Source: Culex pipiens pallens (taxonomy: Eukaryota > Arthropoda > Insecta > Diptera > Culicidae). From it: 64,000 nt of DNA. The notes below the pieces were generated by a model. The model was not told the origin of the DNA. It saw only the letters and a list, made by a program, of their open reading frames with translations, and did not search any database. The stretch is taken from assembly GCF_016801865.2 (NCBI RefSeq), contig NC_068938.1, forward strand, positions 67,369,005 through 67,433,004, in the 5' to 3' direction. The translations under genes and the position numbers were made by a program. Every line of letters starts with the position of its first letter. Position 1 is the first letter of the stretch. Shown piece after piece: positions 22,920-34,569 of this stretch.

Positions 22920-23865
22920 TTCAACTTCAGCAGGTCGAAATAATGTAAGTTTAAGAAACTTTACTAAAATAAAACGAAGAACTGCTCATTTTCGAGCAAA
23001 AATTAGGGGGGTCCAATATAGGACAACGAAAATCCAAACTTGTTGTAATCAACTTAAACGCATATTTTTTCAATTATGAGTATAAATATAGCTGTTTTTA
23101 TGTTAAAAGTACCAATATGCTGAAGCCGAAAGAATTTATAATTAATCAAAACTTTAGTTAATGGTACTTAACTAAAGCATCATAGTTGCAGTTTGAAATG
23201 ATATTTTATAATAATAAATCAATAACAAAACATTATTTTTAAATAAACATGCGTGTTTTTATCAGCAACTGTAAACAAAACTATTTTTTTGTTTCGGTCA
23301 ATCATTTATGTAATTAATATGGAAAAAAATGCATCAAAATTACTTTTTTAAACTATTTGTATGATTACAGTGGTTTTTGAAACGTTTACTCTGATCCTTT
23401 ACGGAAATAAATGTGTTTAAATGTCTGTTAGGTTTTTTTGTTGTTTAAAGCCAAATTTGTTAACAAAACATATTTGTTCATGATGAAAAGTGAGCAAAAT
23501 CCAACTTTTATTCATTATATCTATGATTAGACCTACACCATGCATCAAAACATCAAATATCGGTTAAATTTGGTATAAAAATAACAGTTTGCCTATAGTG
23601 GACCAGGGTCCACAATCGGATTATGGACCCGGGTCCACTATAGGAAAAGGGGGTCCATAACAGGCAAAAAATAACTTTTTTTTCAAATGGCTATTTTTCT
23701 GCTCAAAAACAAAAAAACTGATGAAACAAATACTCAAAATTGTTCAAAACACTCCAGATTCCATTATTTTGTACAAAGGGTTATGAAAAAGTGCTTAAAA
23801 TATAGAAAATTTGTGAAATATGTGCTTCGGCTCTACTAGAGGGTCCACTAATGGTTAAAATACCC
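22920..23865. other. AT-rich DNA with GTCCAC palindrome cluster
   Basis: Mostly AT-rich. At 23,590-23,655 CTATAGTGGACC and GGGTCCACTATAG form nested palindromes around TGGACCCGGGTCCA. These motifs match those flanking the 11,229-13,346 element. No gene seen. Confidence 0.45.
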
Positions 23866-24285
23866 CAGTTGCTTTCCAATCATTAGTTTTGAAAATATCG
23901 AGGCATTGACGGAATATTTTTTTCTCAATTTTTTTTGTGGGGCTGGGTATTTCATGAAAATTTAAAATGTTTTCAAAGGAGTTTAAACATGCTAAATATG
24001 ATTATAAACACGGGAAAATGCATTTTTACTAGTTTTCAGTTAATTAAACATTCATTTTTATTAAAATTTTGAAATTTTTCGAAATATTTTTTTTGCCCCC
24101 TGATTATTCAGGCCAACTTTGAAGGGGGGGGGGGTGACGAAAAAACGAAACTATTGGCACTACGCCCCCCGGGGCATGGCCTTCCTCTAACGTGGGATTT
24201 CTGCTCCAGCGCCTCTGACGAGACAGGAGAAACCGGGACCGACGTTTTACTTCATAAGCTTTGAAAAATATTTGCAACGGCCTTA
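23866..24285. repeat. F3 family copy interrupted by a SINE fragment
   Basis: Contains CATGCTAAATATGATTATAA, a G tract near 24,124-24,134, and ends AATATTTGCAACGGCCTTA. The SINE piece at 24,146-24,254 lies between the G tract and the terminal repeat. Confidence 0.65.
24146..24254 (-). mobile_element. 5'-truncated SINE copy
   Basis: Matches the 3' two-fifths to half of the complete SINE at 36,181-36,395 (block CACGTTAGAGGAAGGCC on the minus strand) almost base for base, but ends before the tRNA-related head. Same orientation as that copy. Target duplication not resolvable in the A-rich flank. Confidence 0.85.
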
Positions 24286-25431
24286 TCGCGATTTTTAGTA
24301 TCGCAAAAAGTTTATTTTTTGCTAAAATTTTTGTTTTGTTTTTGATTGCAAAATAAAATGCATTTTAAAACACTTTTTGCATATTTGCATCAGCCTAAAA
24401 AGGTTACAAAACAAAAAAAAAACTCATCGGACAACGAACGCGCAAACATGAAAAGAGACAATAAAAATAATTGAAAAAAAAAATGATTTTTGGAAGAAAA
24501 ATTATGCCAAACTACATTTTAAAATCATGTTTTTATGTAAAATTTAAATGGCAATTGAAAATGACATTGTTTTTGATAAAGTGTACCAGTGTTGTTAAAA
24601 TATCAAACTATCAGCTCTCAGCAACTACAATTATCACGCCAGAATATTCATGCCCAAAATACAACCCCGTATTGATACTCTCAGCGCCGATCATAGCCGA
24701 ACACGTTTTTGTGTTTGACATTTTCCTTTTCTATCTCATTCCCGCTTTCACGATCATCCCATCGTAACAACGTTCAACCACAAAAGCCGTCACAAAACTA
24801 ATTTCCCAAGCTCAGTTTTACAGTTTTAACTCGCATCACGAGACACAAGTAGAGATCTCAGAAGCTTTAGTGACGGTCGCTATATTCTCTGATGTTTTTG
24901 GTGCAGAGATAATCAAATGATAGTTTTTTTATTACTCATTTGCAACACCGAAGTGTACTATTTTCACTATTTTATTTATAAGCATTTTAATTTGATATTT
25001 TTGGGATACTATTTAGTATTTTGCAAGATAAAAATATTTCACGAAGTGAAAGCAAACTCCAAAATTTCCTTCCATTTTTCTTTTTTGACTATGTTGATCG
25101 TACTACTGGTTTTTTTTTCATAAATCGTACTACTGGTTGCTGAGATAAAGTTTAAATTTTGCGATATATGAGTTTTTCTCAGTGTCATTTAATTAACTCA
25201 ATTTTTCTAATCGTGAAAACTTGAAAACTATTGGTTCGAATTTTAATGTTGTTGAGTTAAAAGTTTGTGAAAATGTCTGCACTTTTCAATACAAATTATT
25301 CAAAAGTTTTACAATCAAGAATAAATTGTTGAAAGGGTTCATTATCGAATGTTGGGTTGGATTAAAAAATCCCGATATATATTTTATAAAGCACAGAATT
25401 CCGCCAAAATTTTATTTGTTAGCATTAATTC
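24286..25431. other. AT-rich unassigned DNA
   Basis: No bounded repeat, RNA gene or credible coding frame found; open frames here are short and AT-biased. Confidence 0.45.
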
Positions 25432-25506
25432 GAAGTTTTGAATATCCGAAGTTCCTATAAAACTTTCGGATAATCAAGGCTTAGGATAGTCGAGCCTGGA
25501 CAACTC
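25432..25506. repeat. pogo-like MITE remnant
   Basis: AATATCCGAAGTTCC, CTTTCGGATAATCAAGG and GTCGAGCCTGGAC resemble one end of the complete element at 41,831-42,274. Diverged single end. AT-rich DNA follows to 25,854. Confidence 0.5.
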
Positions 25507-25854
25507 ATTTTGACGCTTCCAATACGTTCGATTTAGCGAGCATTCGAATTGAAAGGCAAATGCAAATCTGCTCTGTTTTAAAAATTAGTATTTTTAGAGG
25601 ATATCTATTTTTGCAATGTTCTTATCATGATCTACAACAAGCTTTGCTGAAGACTTCAAGTGAAATTCTTTGATATCTTGAAAAACAATTGAAAGATCCA
25701 TGAATTTTTTAAACAGGTTTTGTTAATAAATTTTAAGTTATGCTTGAATTTAATTTATTTGTTTCTCTTAACCACCCTCCCCTTTCGTCGAAAGCCTTAT
25801 AAAATTTTATTAAATGTTTAAAATCATTATTAGAATTCGATCATCTCAACTTCA

Positions 25855-27050
25855 TTGATGGAATTCTCCCAACGTGTATTCTTTTCATTCAACACCAATA
25901 TTGTTCAACTGCGCATCGCAACACACTATCGGACAGCGCGGCTCAGCGGCTTGCTTCCACATGAGTGTGCGTACCATCAGAACTCGCTCTCTCTCCCGTC
26001 CGCAACATATCACACTTCTCTCGCGAACCCGCGCGCGTGGTGTTTTTCCGCCGTCCGTGCCGCGCGATTAGTTAGTGGTCGTCGTGTCGCAGTTTTAAGC
26101 TGACTTTTATTCCTCTGTTTCTCGCGATTTCGCGTCCTCTTCGGCAGGGTCGCACTTTCCAGCCGCAGCTCGTGTGAGATTTGCAGCTGCACCTCAGCAG
26201 GAGACATTTTGCACAAATACTTTAGAGTTAGTTTGAGCATAGTTTTTGTTTTTATCTACAACATATGTTTTAGTGCGTCCATTTTCCGCCCCACTTCGGC
26301 CCGGTTCGTGTCGCGTTCGGGCCCCATCGGTGCTGCCAACCCTTGAAAAAGTCGATAAATAGGCTGGAAAAACGCGGAAAGCGCTCACATTTGCGCGGAA
26401 AACTGTCATCGCTTCGTGTGATCGCGCGTCGAGCCGTGTCGCGTCGTGTGCTTTCGAAAGTGAAATTCCGGAAACCTTCGGCATATTATTTCATCACAGA
26501 GACGACGACGACCCGAATGTGTGTCACACTTCTGTGCAGAAGAAACATCGCAGCATCATCTTCCAGAAAGCAGATTCGTACTCACACACACACCTCACCA
26601 CCACATGGCCGTCGCGCCGTCGCGTCGCGTAGCAGGCCGCGAGTGTGTCTTCTTTTTGTTGTTGGTTGATAGTCGTTCGCGGCGCGCAGATTAACGCATA
26701 CCAAAGGGGGGCCAATAATGACAACAACAACAACGATAAAAACAACAGCAAAAACGGGCGCAGTGAATAATAATAATAGGAAACACATGTTTGGATAAAC
26801 AAGGGTCGTGATGGGAAAGTGTTTACTGTTTATGCAAAAGTGTTTGCGAAGAATTCCACTGAGTGTTAAAAATCTATCATAACAAAAGTTTTGGCTTTCG
26901 TAGCGGAGTCGTCTTCGCATAAATTAGCTGAGCTGGGTTTTTTGTTTGATACTCTCTCTTTCGCTGGGAAAGAGTGCACGCACGTGTGGGGATCTTCATA
27001 CAGGAGTGGACACGAGCAGCTAAAATGAAGAGGAAAACACACGTGCTATT
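25855..27050 (+). promoter_or_regulatory. CpG-rich island, probable promoter and 5' untranslated region
   Basis: GC and CpG content rise sharply in otherwise AT-rich DNA. The block contains CGCGCGTGG, GTCGCGTCGTGTG, CACACACACACC and ACAACAACAACG runs typical of dipteran 5' leaders, and ends in AAGAGTGCACGCACGTGTGG. Orientation is inferred from the similarity of style to the plus-strand exons at 30 and 48 kb. No strong donor was found, so exon limits are unknown. Open frames on both strands (60-110 codons) are compositional. Confidence 0.4.
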
Positions 27051-27435
27051 ATGTTTTTGATTGGTTTGCTTTCCGAATTTAAATTTAAATCAAGTGCAAA
27101 TTCCTGAACTTTCCCTAGATCTCTGAAGAGAATTTTAAAAGTCATATAAGTTTTTTTTCGACCCCACATTATTTCAGTTTCAGTGGTTCAAAATAATTCA
27201 GCAAAAAAACATTCAACGAGATTCAATCTAGAGACTTTGACTTAGAGAACCGTGCCTTTGCCGCATCGGCCACCGCGGTTCGTTTGTGTGATGGTCATTT
27301 TGCAATAATTATTCACTCAATGGGATGAACCGTATCAACAAATAAATGAACACAATTGTATGTTGGTGATCGAGTGTGAGGTTTTTACTCACCAAACCAA
27401 GGCCAAACATTGAATATTACGCCCATTTAAAATGC
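27051..27435. other. unassigned DNA
   Basis: Moderately AT-rich; includes GCCTTTGCCGCATCGGCCAC near 27,255. Nothing assignable. Confidence 0.4.
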
Positions 27436-27439
27436 TAGT

Positions 27440-28327
27440 CTTGATTTAACTTTTTTCAAAATAGTTTTTCGAAAAGATCGGAAAATTTCACGAATGTTTC
27501 ATGTTTAAACATTGAAAATCGGACCATTAGTTGCTGAGATATCGACATTAGAAAATGGTGAGTTGTTTTGGTGAGACTTAAAAAACTTCAATTTTCGTGT
27601 TTCTTTTTCTTAAAGTGGCTGTATCTCAGCAACCCGAGGTCCAATCTTCAATGTCTCTTAGACAATTTAACAGCAAATTTTCTGAATGAATACATTTTTA
27701 GAAATGGTCACTCATGTTCACTATTTTTAAAAATCGAAAAACTGCAAATATTTGGCTAAAATGAAACTTTCGGTGGCTATATCTATATTCGATTGAAAAT
27801 TCAATTTTACATTAAAAAATAACGTCAAATTTGTTTTTGCATAAAATTTCCATTTTTTCCAAAAATCACTATTTTTTCAAAAAATCATAACTCGGCGGCA
27901 GATTTTTTGACCATGCTTTCTATGGCTCAAAAGTTGCGGATTTTTTGTCCCCTAAAACATATAAAAAAATCTCGAAAATAAAAAAATACGTATTTTAGGA
28001 AATTGAGTTTTAGTGAAAGAAAGTTAATAAAAAAATCTGCAATCTTTTTTCCGTGTACCTATTTTTTTCTCAATTGTCCTCAACAATACCTACAACTTTG
28101 CCGAAGACACCAAATTGATCAGAAAATTCACTCAAAAGTTACAGCTGTTTGAATATTTACATACCATTTTTGTATGGACAGCAGCCAAAATTGTATGGAG
28201 ACTTATATGGGTGAACCAATGACACAAAATAGCTTATTTGGTCATAGGGAAGGTCCCCACAAAGTTTGAGCCAAATAAAAAAATACAAATAAAATCCATT
28301 TCCGGTTTTGGTAGAGAATTGCTCAAC
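27440..28327. repeat. dispersed R repeat, copy 1
   Basis: Shares ordered blocks with 40,860-42,360, 49,646-51,125, 61,900-62,663 and 62,960-63,430: GAGATATCGACATTAG, AAGTTGCGG...TTTGTCCCC, ACAACTTTGCCGAAGACACC, ACCATTTTTGTATGGACAGC and GGTCATAGGGAAGG. The terminus GTAGAGAATTGCTCAAC is the inverse of the 49,646 terminus. Non-coding, old and diverged; likely a mosquito inverted-repeat element. Confidence 0.65.
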
Positions 28328-28329
28328 TG

Positions 28330-29600
28330 AGATATTTATATCCGTGATCATTTGTGTTCTGAAATCATTTGTGTTCAGCAGCACAAAATTAGACAAATTT
28401 TGGAATTGTCAAATGCAAGGGTCCTGATCTTTGGTTCAAAGATCAATAATAACTCACTCATCGCTGAACGAATCTTTGCCGATTGCAGGTCATAACCACT
28501 CGCTAGTGAACACGACTCGCTAGCTGCCAGCGGCTACGTCAATCGTTTTAAATTGCAAAAAAATTTTGATAACGTTGAATTTAAGCAGTTTCATAAACGA
28601 TCAAAACAAAGCCGATCGCAAACTGTATTGAGTCAGCTTTGAGCGGCATAACGCAATCGGTCTCTCTGAACCATTCGCTGTACTACCTGAATGGAGTGAG
28701 AGCGAGAGCAAAGAGAGAGTATTCAGTAGCGATTGGCGTGGTAGTGACAAAAGGTAGGAATAAATCAGAGCAGTTATACGTCGCGCCGATTTGTGCTCGC
28801 GAGTGACTGAGTCTTTTTGGAGCAATAGCTTCTCTCTGGTTCGATTCCCGTAGTAGACACTTTTTATGTTTTTTTTGACGGATACACTTGTTTTGCAAAT
28901 GAACTTCGAGGGAATAATTCTCACGCTCATCTCGTGCTGTCCGTAAATGGTATCACTATTCTCTCGAATCGAGGCTATTATTCTCTCGGACGAGCGCTGC
29001 CTAGTTTTGGGTGTATTGTGAGAACAAGAAACGTCGATAATTTTGAATTTTTGAATTTTGAAGATAAATAATACTTGAAGGATACAAAAATCAGCATTTT
29101 GTGATATCTTTTGTTTGCAAAAAATGAGAATAAGACTTTTTAAGTTGATTTCATTACAGTAAACGCTTCAGTTTCGTCAAGGTATGATAGATTTGGGCGT
29201 CCTAAGCACGCTCAAATCCAAGATTTAAAACAATCTTTGGCATTGGCTTCATTCAACACCAATTGTAAATTCATAACTGCAGCAAAGCTCATAACCATGC
29301 AGAACCTTATTGACAGCCCGCTTCCCAGCTGATTTATTGCATCAGATACCAACTAACCTCCGTTTGTTATGCACATGAATGACTCCTAGGTCAATATTAT
29401 CATGGCTACATCGACTTACATATCTAAAGTACTGTTTCATTCCCACCTATGTGCTTTTGGCTTTGGTGCAGTTAGGACCCCTTCAGAAAGTACGCTAGAC
29501 ATCATCACAACATGCACGTCTGCCCCACGCGGAATAAAACTGTCAGCTTTGCTGCAATAAAACGAAATCAGTGTCATTATAGTTCCGAAAGATAAGCAGC
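28330..29600. other. low-copy block
   Basis: Non-repetitive sequence with GC-richer stretches near 28,430-29,000 (CACTCGCTAGTGAACACGAC, GAGAGCGAGAGC, TATTCTCTCGAATCGAGGC) and 29,160-29,560. Could contain regulatory DNA; no gene supported. Confidence 0.35.
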
Positions 29601-29609
29601 GGGCCTGTT

Positions 29610-30504
29610 GTACTAGTTTATTTATAGCGGTCGTTGTTGTTGTTGTCATTGTCGAGATACTTCAAATTGAACTTTGGTAGACATACACTTCAAGCGAGGA
29701 GCGCGAGTTACGAAATCCTAACACACATAATTCCCTCTAATAGGTTAGAAGTGGTGCCGCCATTATGGCATTATGGCAAGCGTCATTATCGTTCGCGCGG
29801 TGGTCGCGTGATAGCGTGTACTTTTTCGATCCACAGTGGAACGGTGTTGGTTTGACACTTTTTACCCGTAACAAACGAGTCACTTAAAAGTGGTCAAACT
29901 ATCGCGGTTGCACTGTGTCTCGTTTTCGCTCGTACTTGTATTGGCAATTTAGTCGCGCTGACAAAACGGTCATGTGTCAACACGCGGTGGCGATGGTGTG
30001 TGCGATGCATTAAATTGTACATTTTGCGTGTTTTCTCTCGCTCAAAACTTTATTGTTTGGACGCTGGTGGACTGTAAATAAAGTGACTCGATAGCGATGG
30101 ACAAACACACAGACACACATTCGGTTGGGTCATCTCGTCGTCTGTTTAGTGAGTTGTTTACTATTTTTCGCTTCAACCATTTTCACGCTATTTAACTAGC
30201 TGAAGCTGTTGCAGGTTGTGAAGCAGAACAAAACGTGAAAAGTTTTCTCGTGACATCGTGGTGGTCAGCAGAAGTGAAAAATTAATATCTGTTGTCAGGT
30301 GTATTGGTGAAACAAAGTGTGGATATATTTGAATAAGAATTGAAAAGTGATAAATGCAAGTTAATATTTGACCGTGTACGTGTAAAGTCAATTTTTGGTG
30401 CAATATCAATTTTGAATAAAACAAAAAAAAGAAGAGCCGTCGGTGGTACTTTGCATTTCTGGATTAACATTTGCAACGAGTAACAAGCATCGAACATTTC
30501 AAAG
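29610..30504 (+). other. candidate 5' untranslated exon and promoter with strong donor
   Basis: Non-repetitive leader-like sequence with GTTGTTGTTGTTG, repeated GTGAAAAG and TAGTGAG motifs and no long coding frame. It ends CATTTCAAAG followed by GTGAGTG, a near-consensus donor at 30,505. The transcription start is not defined; the CpG-richer part (29,750-30,160) probably includes the promoter. Joined with the 48-kb exon and the GC-rich exon candidate at the right edge, it suggests alternative first exons of one long gene. This linkage is inference. Confidence 0.45.
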
Positions 30505-30510
30505 GTGAGT

Positions 30511-31805
30511 GAAAATGGCCAGATATGTACTCTGAAAAGGTCATCAAAGAGTGAATCATATTTTTATGTTTTTTTTTCCTATACAAGCCTTACCCGACAA
30601 ACTTCGTTCTGTCTTTTTTTTTCGTTTGTTGACGTTTTTTGCTTTTTTACTTATTCAGCCTCCTGTGATCAAAATTTGATTTTACGTAACTTTCGCCATA
30701 CAATTCGCTGATGCTCCGGAATCGGTTCCAGAGTGGCCAAAGTGTCAATTAGTTAGCGTATAAACCTTCGTTGGACTTATACGAACCCAACGCAACAAAG
30801 AGCACCTCGATCCGACGTTCCGTATTGAACTGATTCGCGTTCGAACAAAACAGTCGAAATTTTTTATATATATAGATAGATTTATTTGAATGTTGTTAAG
30901 TGGCCCAAATCTCAAAATTGATGGGAGATTTGATTCTTGAAAAAGCTTGTCTGTATTTTGAGCTGTGGTGTATTCATAAGAGTTGTTAAAATGGGAAGGG
31001 GACGGCTCTGACTTTATCGAATGTTAAGATGGTTTATTAGGGGTTTAAAAAATTGACTTGTCAGGAATATTTCGGGTAATCTACGATTCTATGAAAAAAA
31101 AAATGCCAAACCCATTAGAGCAAACCATCAAAAATCAGTTTTTCGAAATAAGAAATACAGGGTTAAGTTTTATAGAAAAGAGATTTAAAGAACTATACAT
31201 GCTATTAAAAACAAACACTTTTAGTTTTGAAAAATTTAAGAGTTCAATTTGAAATACGTAAAAAATACATTCATAAAGGATATTTTTGAAAGTCGAATCG
31301 GCACATCTATCAAATACTAAACTCTGAATTATTTCCGAAAAAATATATCGCGAAAGAAAAAAGTATCACTGAAAATCATTCGAAGAAAATTCTTACATTG
31401 CTAATTGGAATACATTTCCTGAATATCATCCTGAAATTAAGACAACCTAAATGTGTAGAAATTGTTCTCCTCTTTATTCAAATTAGATCCTTCTCAAACT
31501 CTTAACATTTTTACAAAAAAATACTCAATTTGAAAAAGCTATTGGTTTCATCATAGGGTTTGCTTGGAGAGTAAAAGTTTTTATGATCAATTTTATTTAA
31601 ATTTGGCAAATGCAATTTCTTCGATTTGTTTTTTTCCAAAATATCGATTTGTAAGCTATTTGAGTCTATTTTTGTAGTTATAATCAAATCGGGCGCTTTC
31701 AGGCTTAAAAAAATGTTTTCCGAGACCACAGATCCCATGAAGATGTCCATTAACAATTTTTATGATCATAAATTCATTGAAATTTTGCAATTTGACAGAA
31801 AAAAG
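30511..31805. other. AT-rich, probably intronic DNA
   Basis: Follows the donor at 30,505. No bounded repeat or exon recognised; an ATATATATAGATAGATT run lies near 30,865. Confidence 0.45.
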
Positions 31806-31830
31806 AGTTTGTAATACTTTTTGTTTTAAA

Positions 31831-32652
31831 TGAGCATGAGCATGAGCATGAGAGACCACCCATGGTTGTCCTTCTCCGTTGCTGAACAGGACCGTAATAT
31901 TCTATCAATACAACCGGTCATACGCTTCAATGATCTAATGGTGTTTCCCTTATCAACAGCATGTATGAATGCGCTGAAAAGATAAAACATCAAGATCATC
32001 AAAACTAGATCTGGAGCAAATAGGTAACAGTCGTTGGCCACCAACGGCGCCCGCCATGTCAGTTTGTAGATCTCGGGGGATTGGGACGGGAATGTTAGTA
32101 AGCACAGGTTGCTACCAAGGGTGGGTTCTATACGATATCCACACCCCCACGTGTGCCGGAAAAACTACTTCTACTTGGGATTTTGTTAGTGGGTAAAGGA
32201 TTCATCATAGAGGATGATGATGCGACCCAATAATCAGTAAATTTTGTTTGATAGTGTGACGGATTATGAATTCTCAAGGCAAACAGTCGGATGATGCGGA
32301 TGAGACTATTCCCGGTTATTTGGTGTTGATTTAGATTAAATGATTCAATCTTAGACAGCCGGCTGTGGAAAGATAAAACCAAATAATATTCGAAAAAGCG
32401 AAAACGCAAAACCGCCCGGATGGAAAAACAAACGCAATCGGGGGGACAACAAAGACGGAAAAGGCAACGAAATTCTGGCGTGATGACCACGACCCGCACC
32501 GTTCAACTTCAAGAACGCAACTGTCAAACTCCGCGAAACCGCCCAGATAGAAAAACAAACGCAATCGGGGGGACAACAAAGACGGAAACGGCAACGAAAT
32601 TCTGGCGTGATGACCGCGACCCGCACCGTTCAACTTCCCGAACGCAACTCCT
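31831..32652 (-). mobile_element. short LINE-derived retroposon with 25-bp target duplication
   Basis: An identical 25-bp direct repeat, starting AGTTTGTAATAC, flanks the insert at 31,806-31,830 and 32,653-32,677. Long duplications like this are the mark of target-primed reverse transcription. The 3' end (left, minus strand) finishes in tandem TGCTCA hexamers (31,831-31,852); the 5' end (right) has two copies of a 127-bp repeat. Between them a minus-strand frame of about 120 codons (32,128-32,499) starts inside the second repeat; it has no recognised domain. At 822 bp it lacks reverse transcriptase, so it looks like a 5' leader joined to a 3' tail, mobilised in trans. Confidence 0.82.
32407..32652 (-). 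repeat. two 127-bp tandem 5' monomers of the retroposon
   Basis: The block ACCGCCC...GGAAAAACAAACGCAATCGG...ACCGTTCAACTTC occurs at 32,411 and 32,538, 127 bp apart, with a few base changes. Tandem monomers at the 5' end of non-LTR elements often act as internal promoter units; by analogy these may do so here. Confidence 0.85.
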
Positions 32653-32772
32653 AGTTTGTAATACTTTTTGTTTTAAAATTTAGAAAATTATAATTGAAAC
32701 TTTACAATCTGTTTTTTTCCTCTCCTCCTCCCTTGGCCACAACCATAAATTTAATCGTTTTTTATGTTATTA

Positions 32773-33150
32773 AGGCCATTGCAAATTTTAGTTTCAAGTT
32801 TTTCCCCCCTCCTTAGAATTTTCCCGAAAAAGCAAAAAAAAAAAATGCTTCGAATTTAATTTTAAATTGTAAAATTTTGAAAAATCGATTGTAAACACAT
32901 TGTATAACATTTATTTATGCATGCAAATATTTTTTAAAGTTTATGTCGGTCCCTTCAAAATTGGTCACAACTATATCAGGGGACAAAAAAATATTTTTTT
33001 CAAAGCACTTAAACATGTAAAGTAAAACAGAAGTCAAATCAACAGAAAAATATCTAAAATGCATTTTCGGCATTGATAATCATATTTAGCATGTTTAGGC
33101 TGGATAAAAAATATTTTGATTTTTTTTTTATAAAATTCCATTGTACAGCA
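32773..33150. repeat. F3 family fragments
   Basis: AAGGCCATTGCAAATTTTAG, a CCCCCC tract, then AAATGCATTTTCGGCATTG and ATAATCATATTTAGCATG match parts of the F3 family in order. Diverged and incomplete. Confidence 0.5.
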
Positions 33151-33239
33151 CCGCAAAAAAAAAATTCGCTAACATAAAAATTTTCGCCAATACTTGAATA
33201 TATTGGAAACTAATGATTGCAAAACAACTTAACAGGGCA

Positions 33240-33560
33240 ATAATGCATTTCAACACTGAATTTTAGGAGTTGTTTGTACATATGAAACTAGCATCTGGCC
33301 AAAATATGAGCACTCTAGGTCAACGGGAAGTGGGGCAAATCGGAACACAAAGTTTGAAGGTTCAAAAGCGTCAAAAATCTTTAAAAGGCTATAACTCAGG
33401 TAAAATTCAGGCTATTTCAAAATTCAAAATGCATCTGAAAGGGCTTGAAAAATGTAACAAAATGCAGGGAGAAGCATTTGGTTAGATCTAACGGGAGTTA
33501 TTGGCATTTTAGTGGAAAAAATAGCATATTTTTCAAACTCAAATAAAAAGTGTTCCATCC
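33240..33560. repeat. fragment related to the interior of the 11.2-13.3 kb foldback
   Basis: Blocks such as CCAAAATATGAGCACTCTA, GGGAAGTGGGGCAAA and AATGCATCTGAAAG follow the same order as around 12,030-12,420. An old relative without defined ends. From 33,561 to 34,164 nothing assignable is seen. Confidence 0.45.
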
Positions 33561-34169
33561 AGATATCATCTCGGTTCGACTCGCAGCTTGTAGGGGACAC
33601 CATCTGAGACTGAGAACGCTTTGGGTAAGGCAGTTTAACGTATTAAAGAGACACTTTTCTTTTAGGGAATTTTTTGGTTGTAAATTTTTGCTCGGAGGAC
33701 CCCTTAGATCCCATTTTCTGGTGATAATTTTATCATATTCGTGTTCCTGAGACAATTTCACAGTAGAAACATGCACAAAAATGTTTATTTTCATCCATTT
33801 TAACCCTTTAAAAAATGAAAGTTAAAAAAAATCTTCGATTCACATGTATTGAAAATCAAGTTCGTTTCCAAGGACACTAGATGACACCGCTTCAGGCAGA
33901 TTGGTGAGGTCCAAACGACGTCCCTTACAAAGGAGTTTAGTTTAGTTTTCTTTTCTTTTTTTTTTAGTTTACAGATATCCCAATAATATGTTGCCCAATT
34001 TTCAATTGTATTTCAAAACAGATTAAAAAACTTGTGTATTGCTCCCTTACACCTCAACTCCCAAACTCAAGAAAAATGGGAAACTTTTGAATTTAGGTGT
34101 TAATAAGACAATTCGAATCTAAAAGTAGAAAATAGAAGATTACTTTAATTCTCGACAGGGCTTCCGCTT

Positions 34170-34478
34170 TGTTGTGGACGGCAACACTGCGAGAGTGTAC
34201 ACCAGAAAGCCGAGTCTATTCGTGCACTCTGCGCGCCGCTGGGCTCTCCAGTTGCAGCATAGCTGTCACTGGTTGATGCCGTGACAGCGCATATATGTGA
34301 TCTGTCATTTTAAAGTGTTGTTATGTTTTGTTGATTCTTTCGTTGTTCGTGAATAAATGTAGTCGTTCGTTTGTTAGTTCTAGTAAAGAACCTTGTTTTA
34401 ATTTGTTTGTTTCTGTCCGTAATCGTCTGGTCCTTGTGGTGTGGACCGCGTTAAGACGGGTCGCGGCCGGATCTAACA
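34170..34478 (+). repeat. 5' LTR
   Basis: 309 bp, begins TGTTGTGGACGG and ends GGATCTAACA. Contains a polyadenylation-type AATAAA at 34,352-34,357 in the second half. Continues directly, after one G, into the primer-binding site. Confidence 0.95.
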
Positions 34479-34479
34479 G

Positions 34480-34492
34480 TGGCGACGAGGAT
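34480..34492 (+). promoter_or_regulatory. primer-binding site, probably tRNA-Ser(GCU)
   Basis: TGGCGACGAGGAT, one base after the LTR, is complementary to CCA plus the 3' acceptor strand ATCCTCGTCG that I recall for insect tRNA-Ser(GCU). Thirteen bases match; the tRNA assignment is from memory. Confidence 0.7.
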
Positions 34493-34569
34493 TTTAGCCG
34501 GATTTGGCCGGAGAGCAAAATCGTTCGCTCGTCCCGGCACCCGCGCGTTTTGAGGAGGTGAAATCGACC

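Noticed and set aside
26010..26920. Several 75-112-codon open frames in the CpG island
   Set aside because: Frames overlap on both strands, as expected in GC-rich leader DNA; none has a motif or codon pattern to favour it.
32128..32633. Minus-strand frames of 91-123 codons as host genes
   Set aside because: They lie wholly within a retroposon and duplicate because of its two 127-bp monomers.
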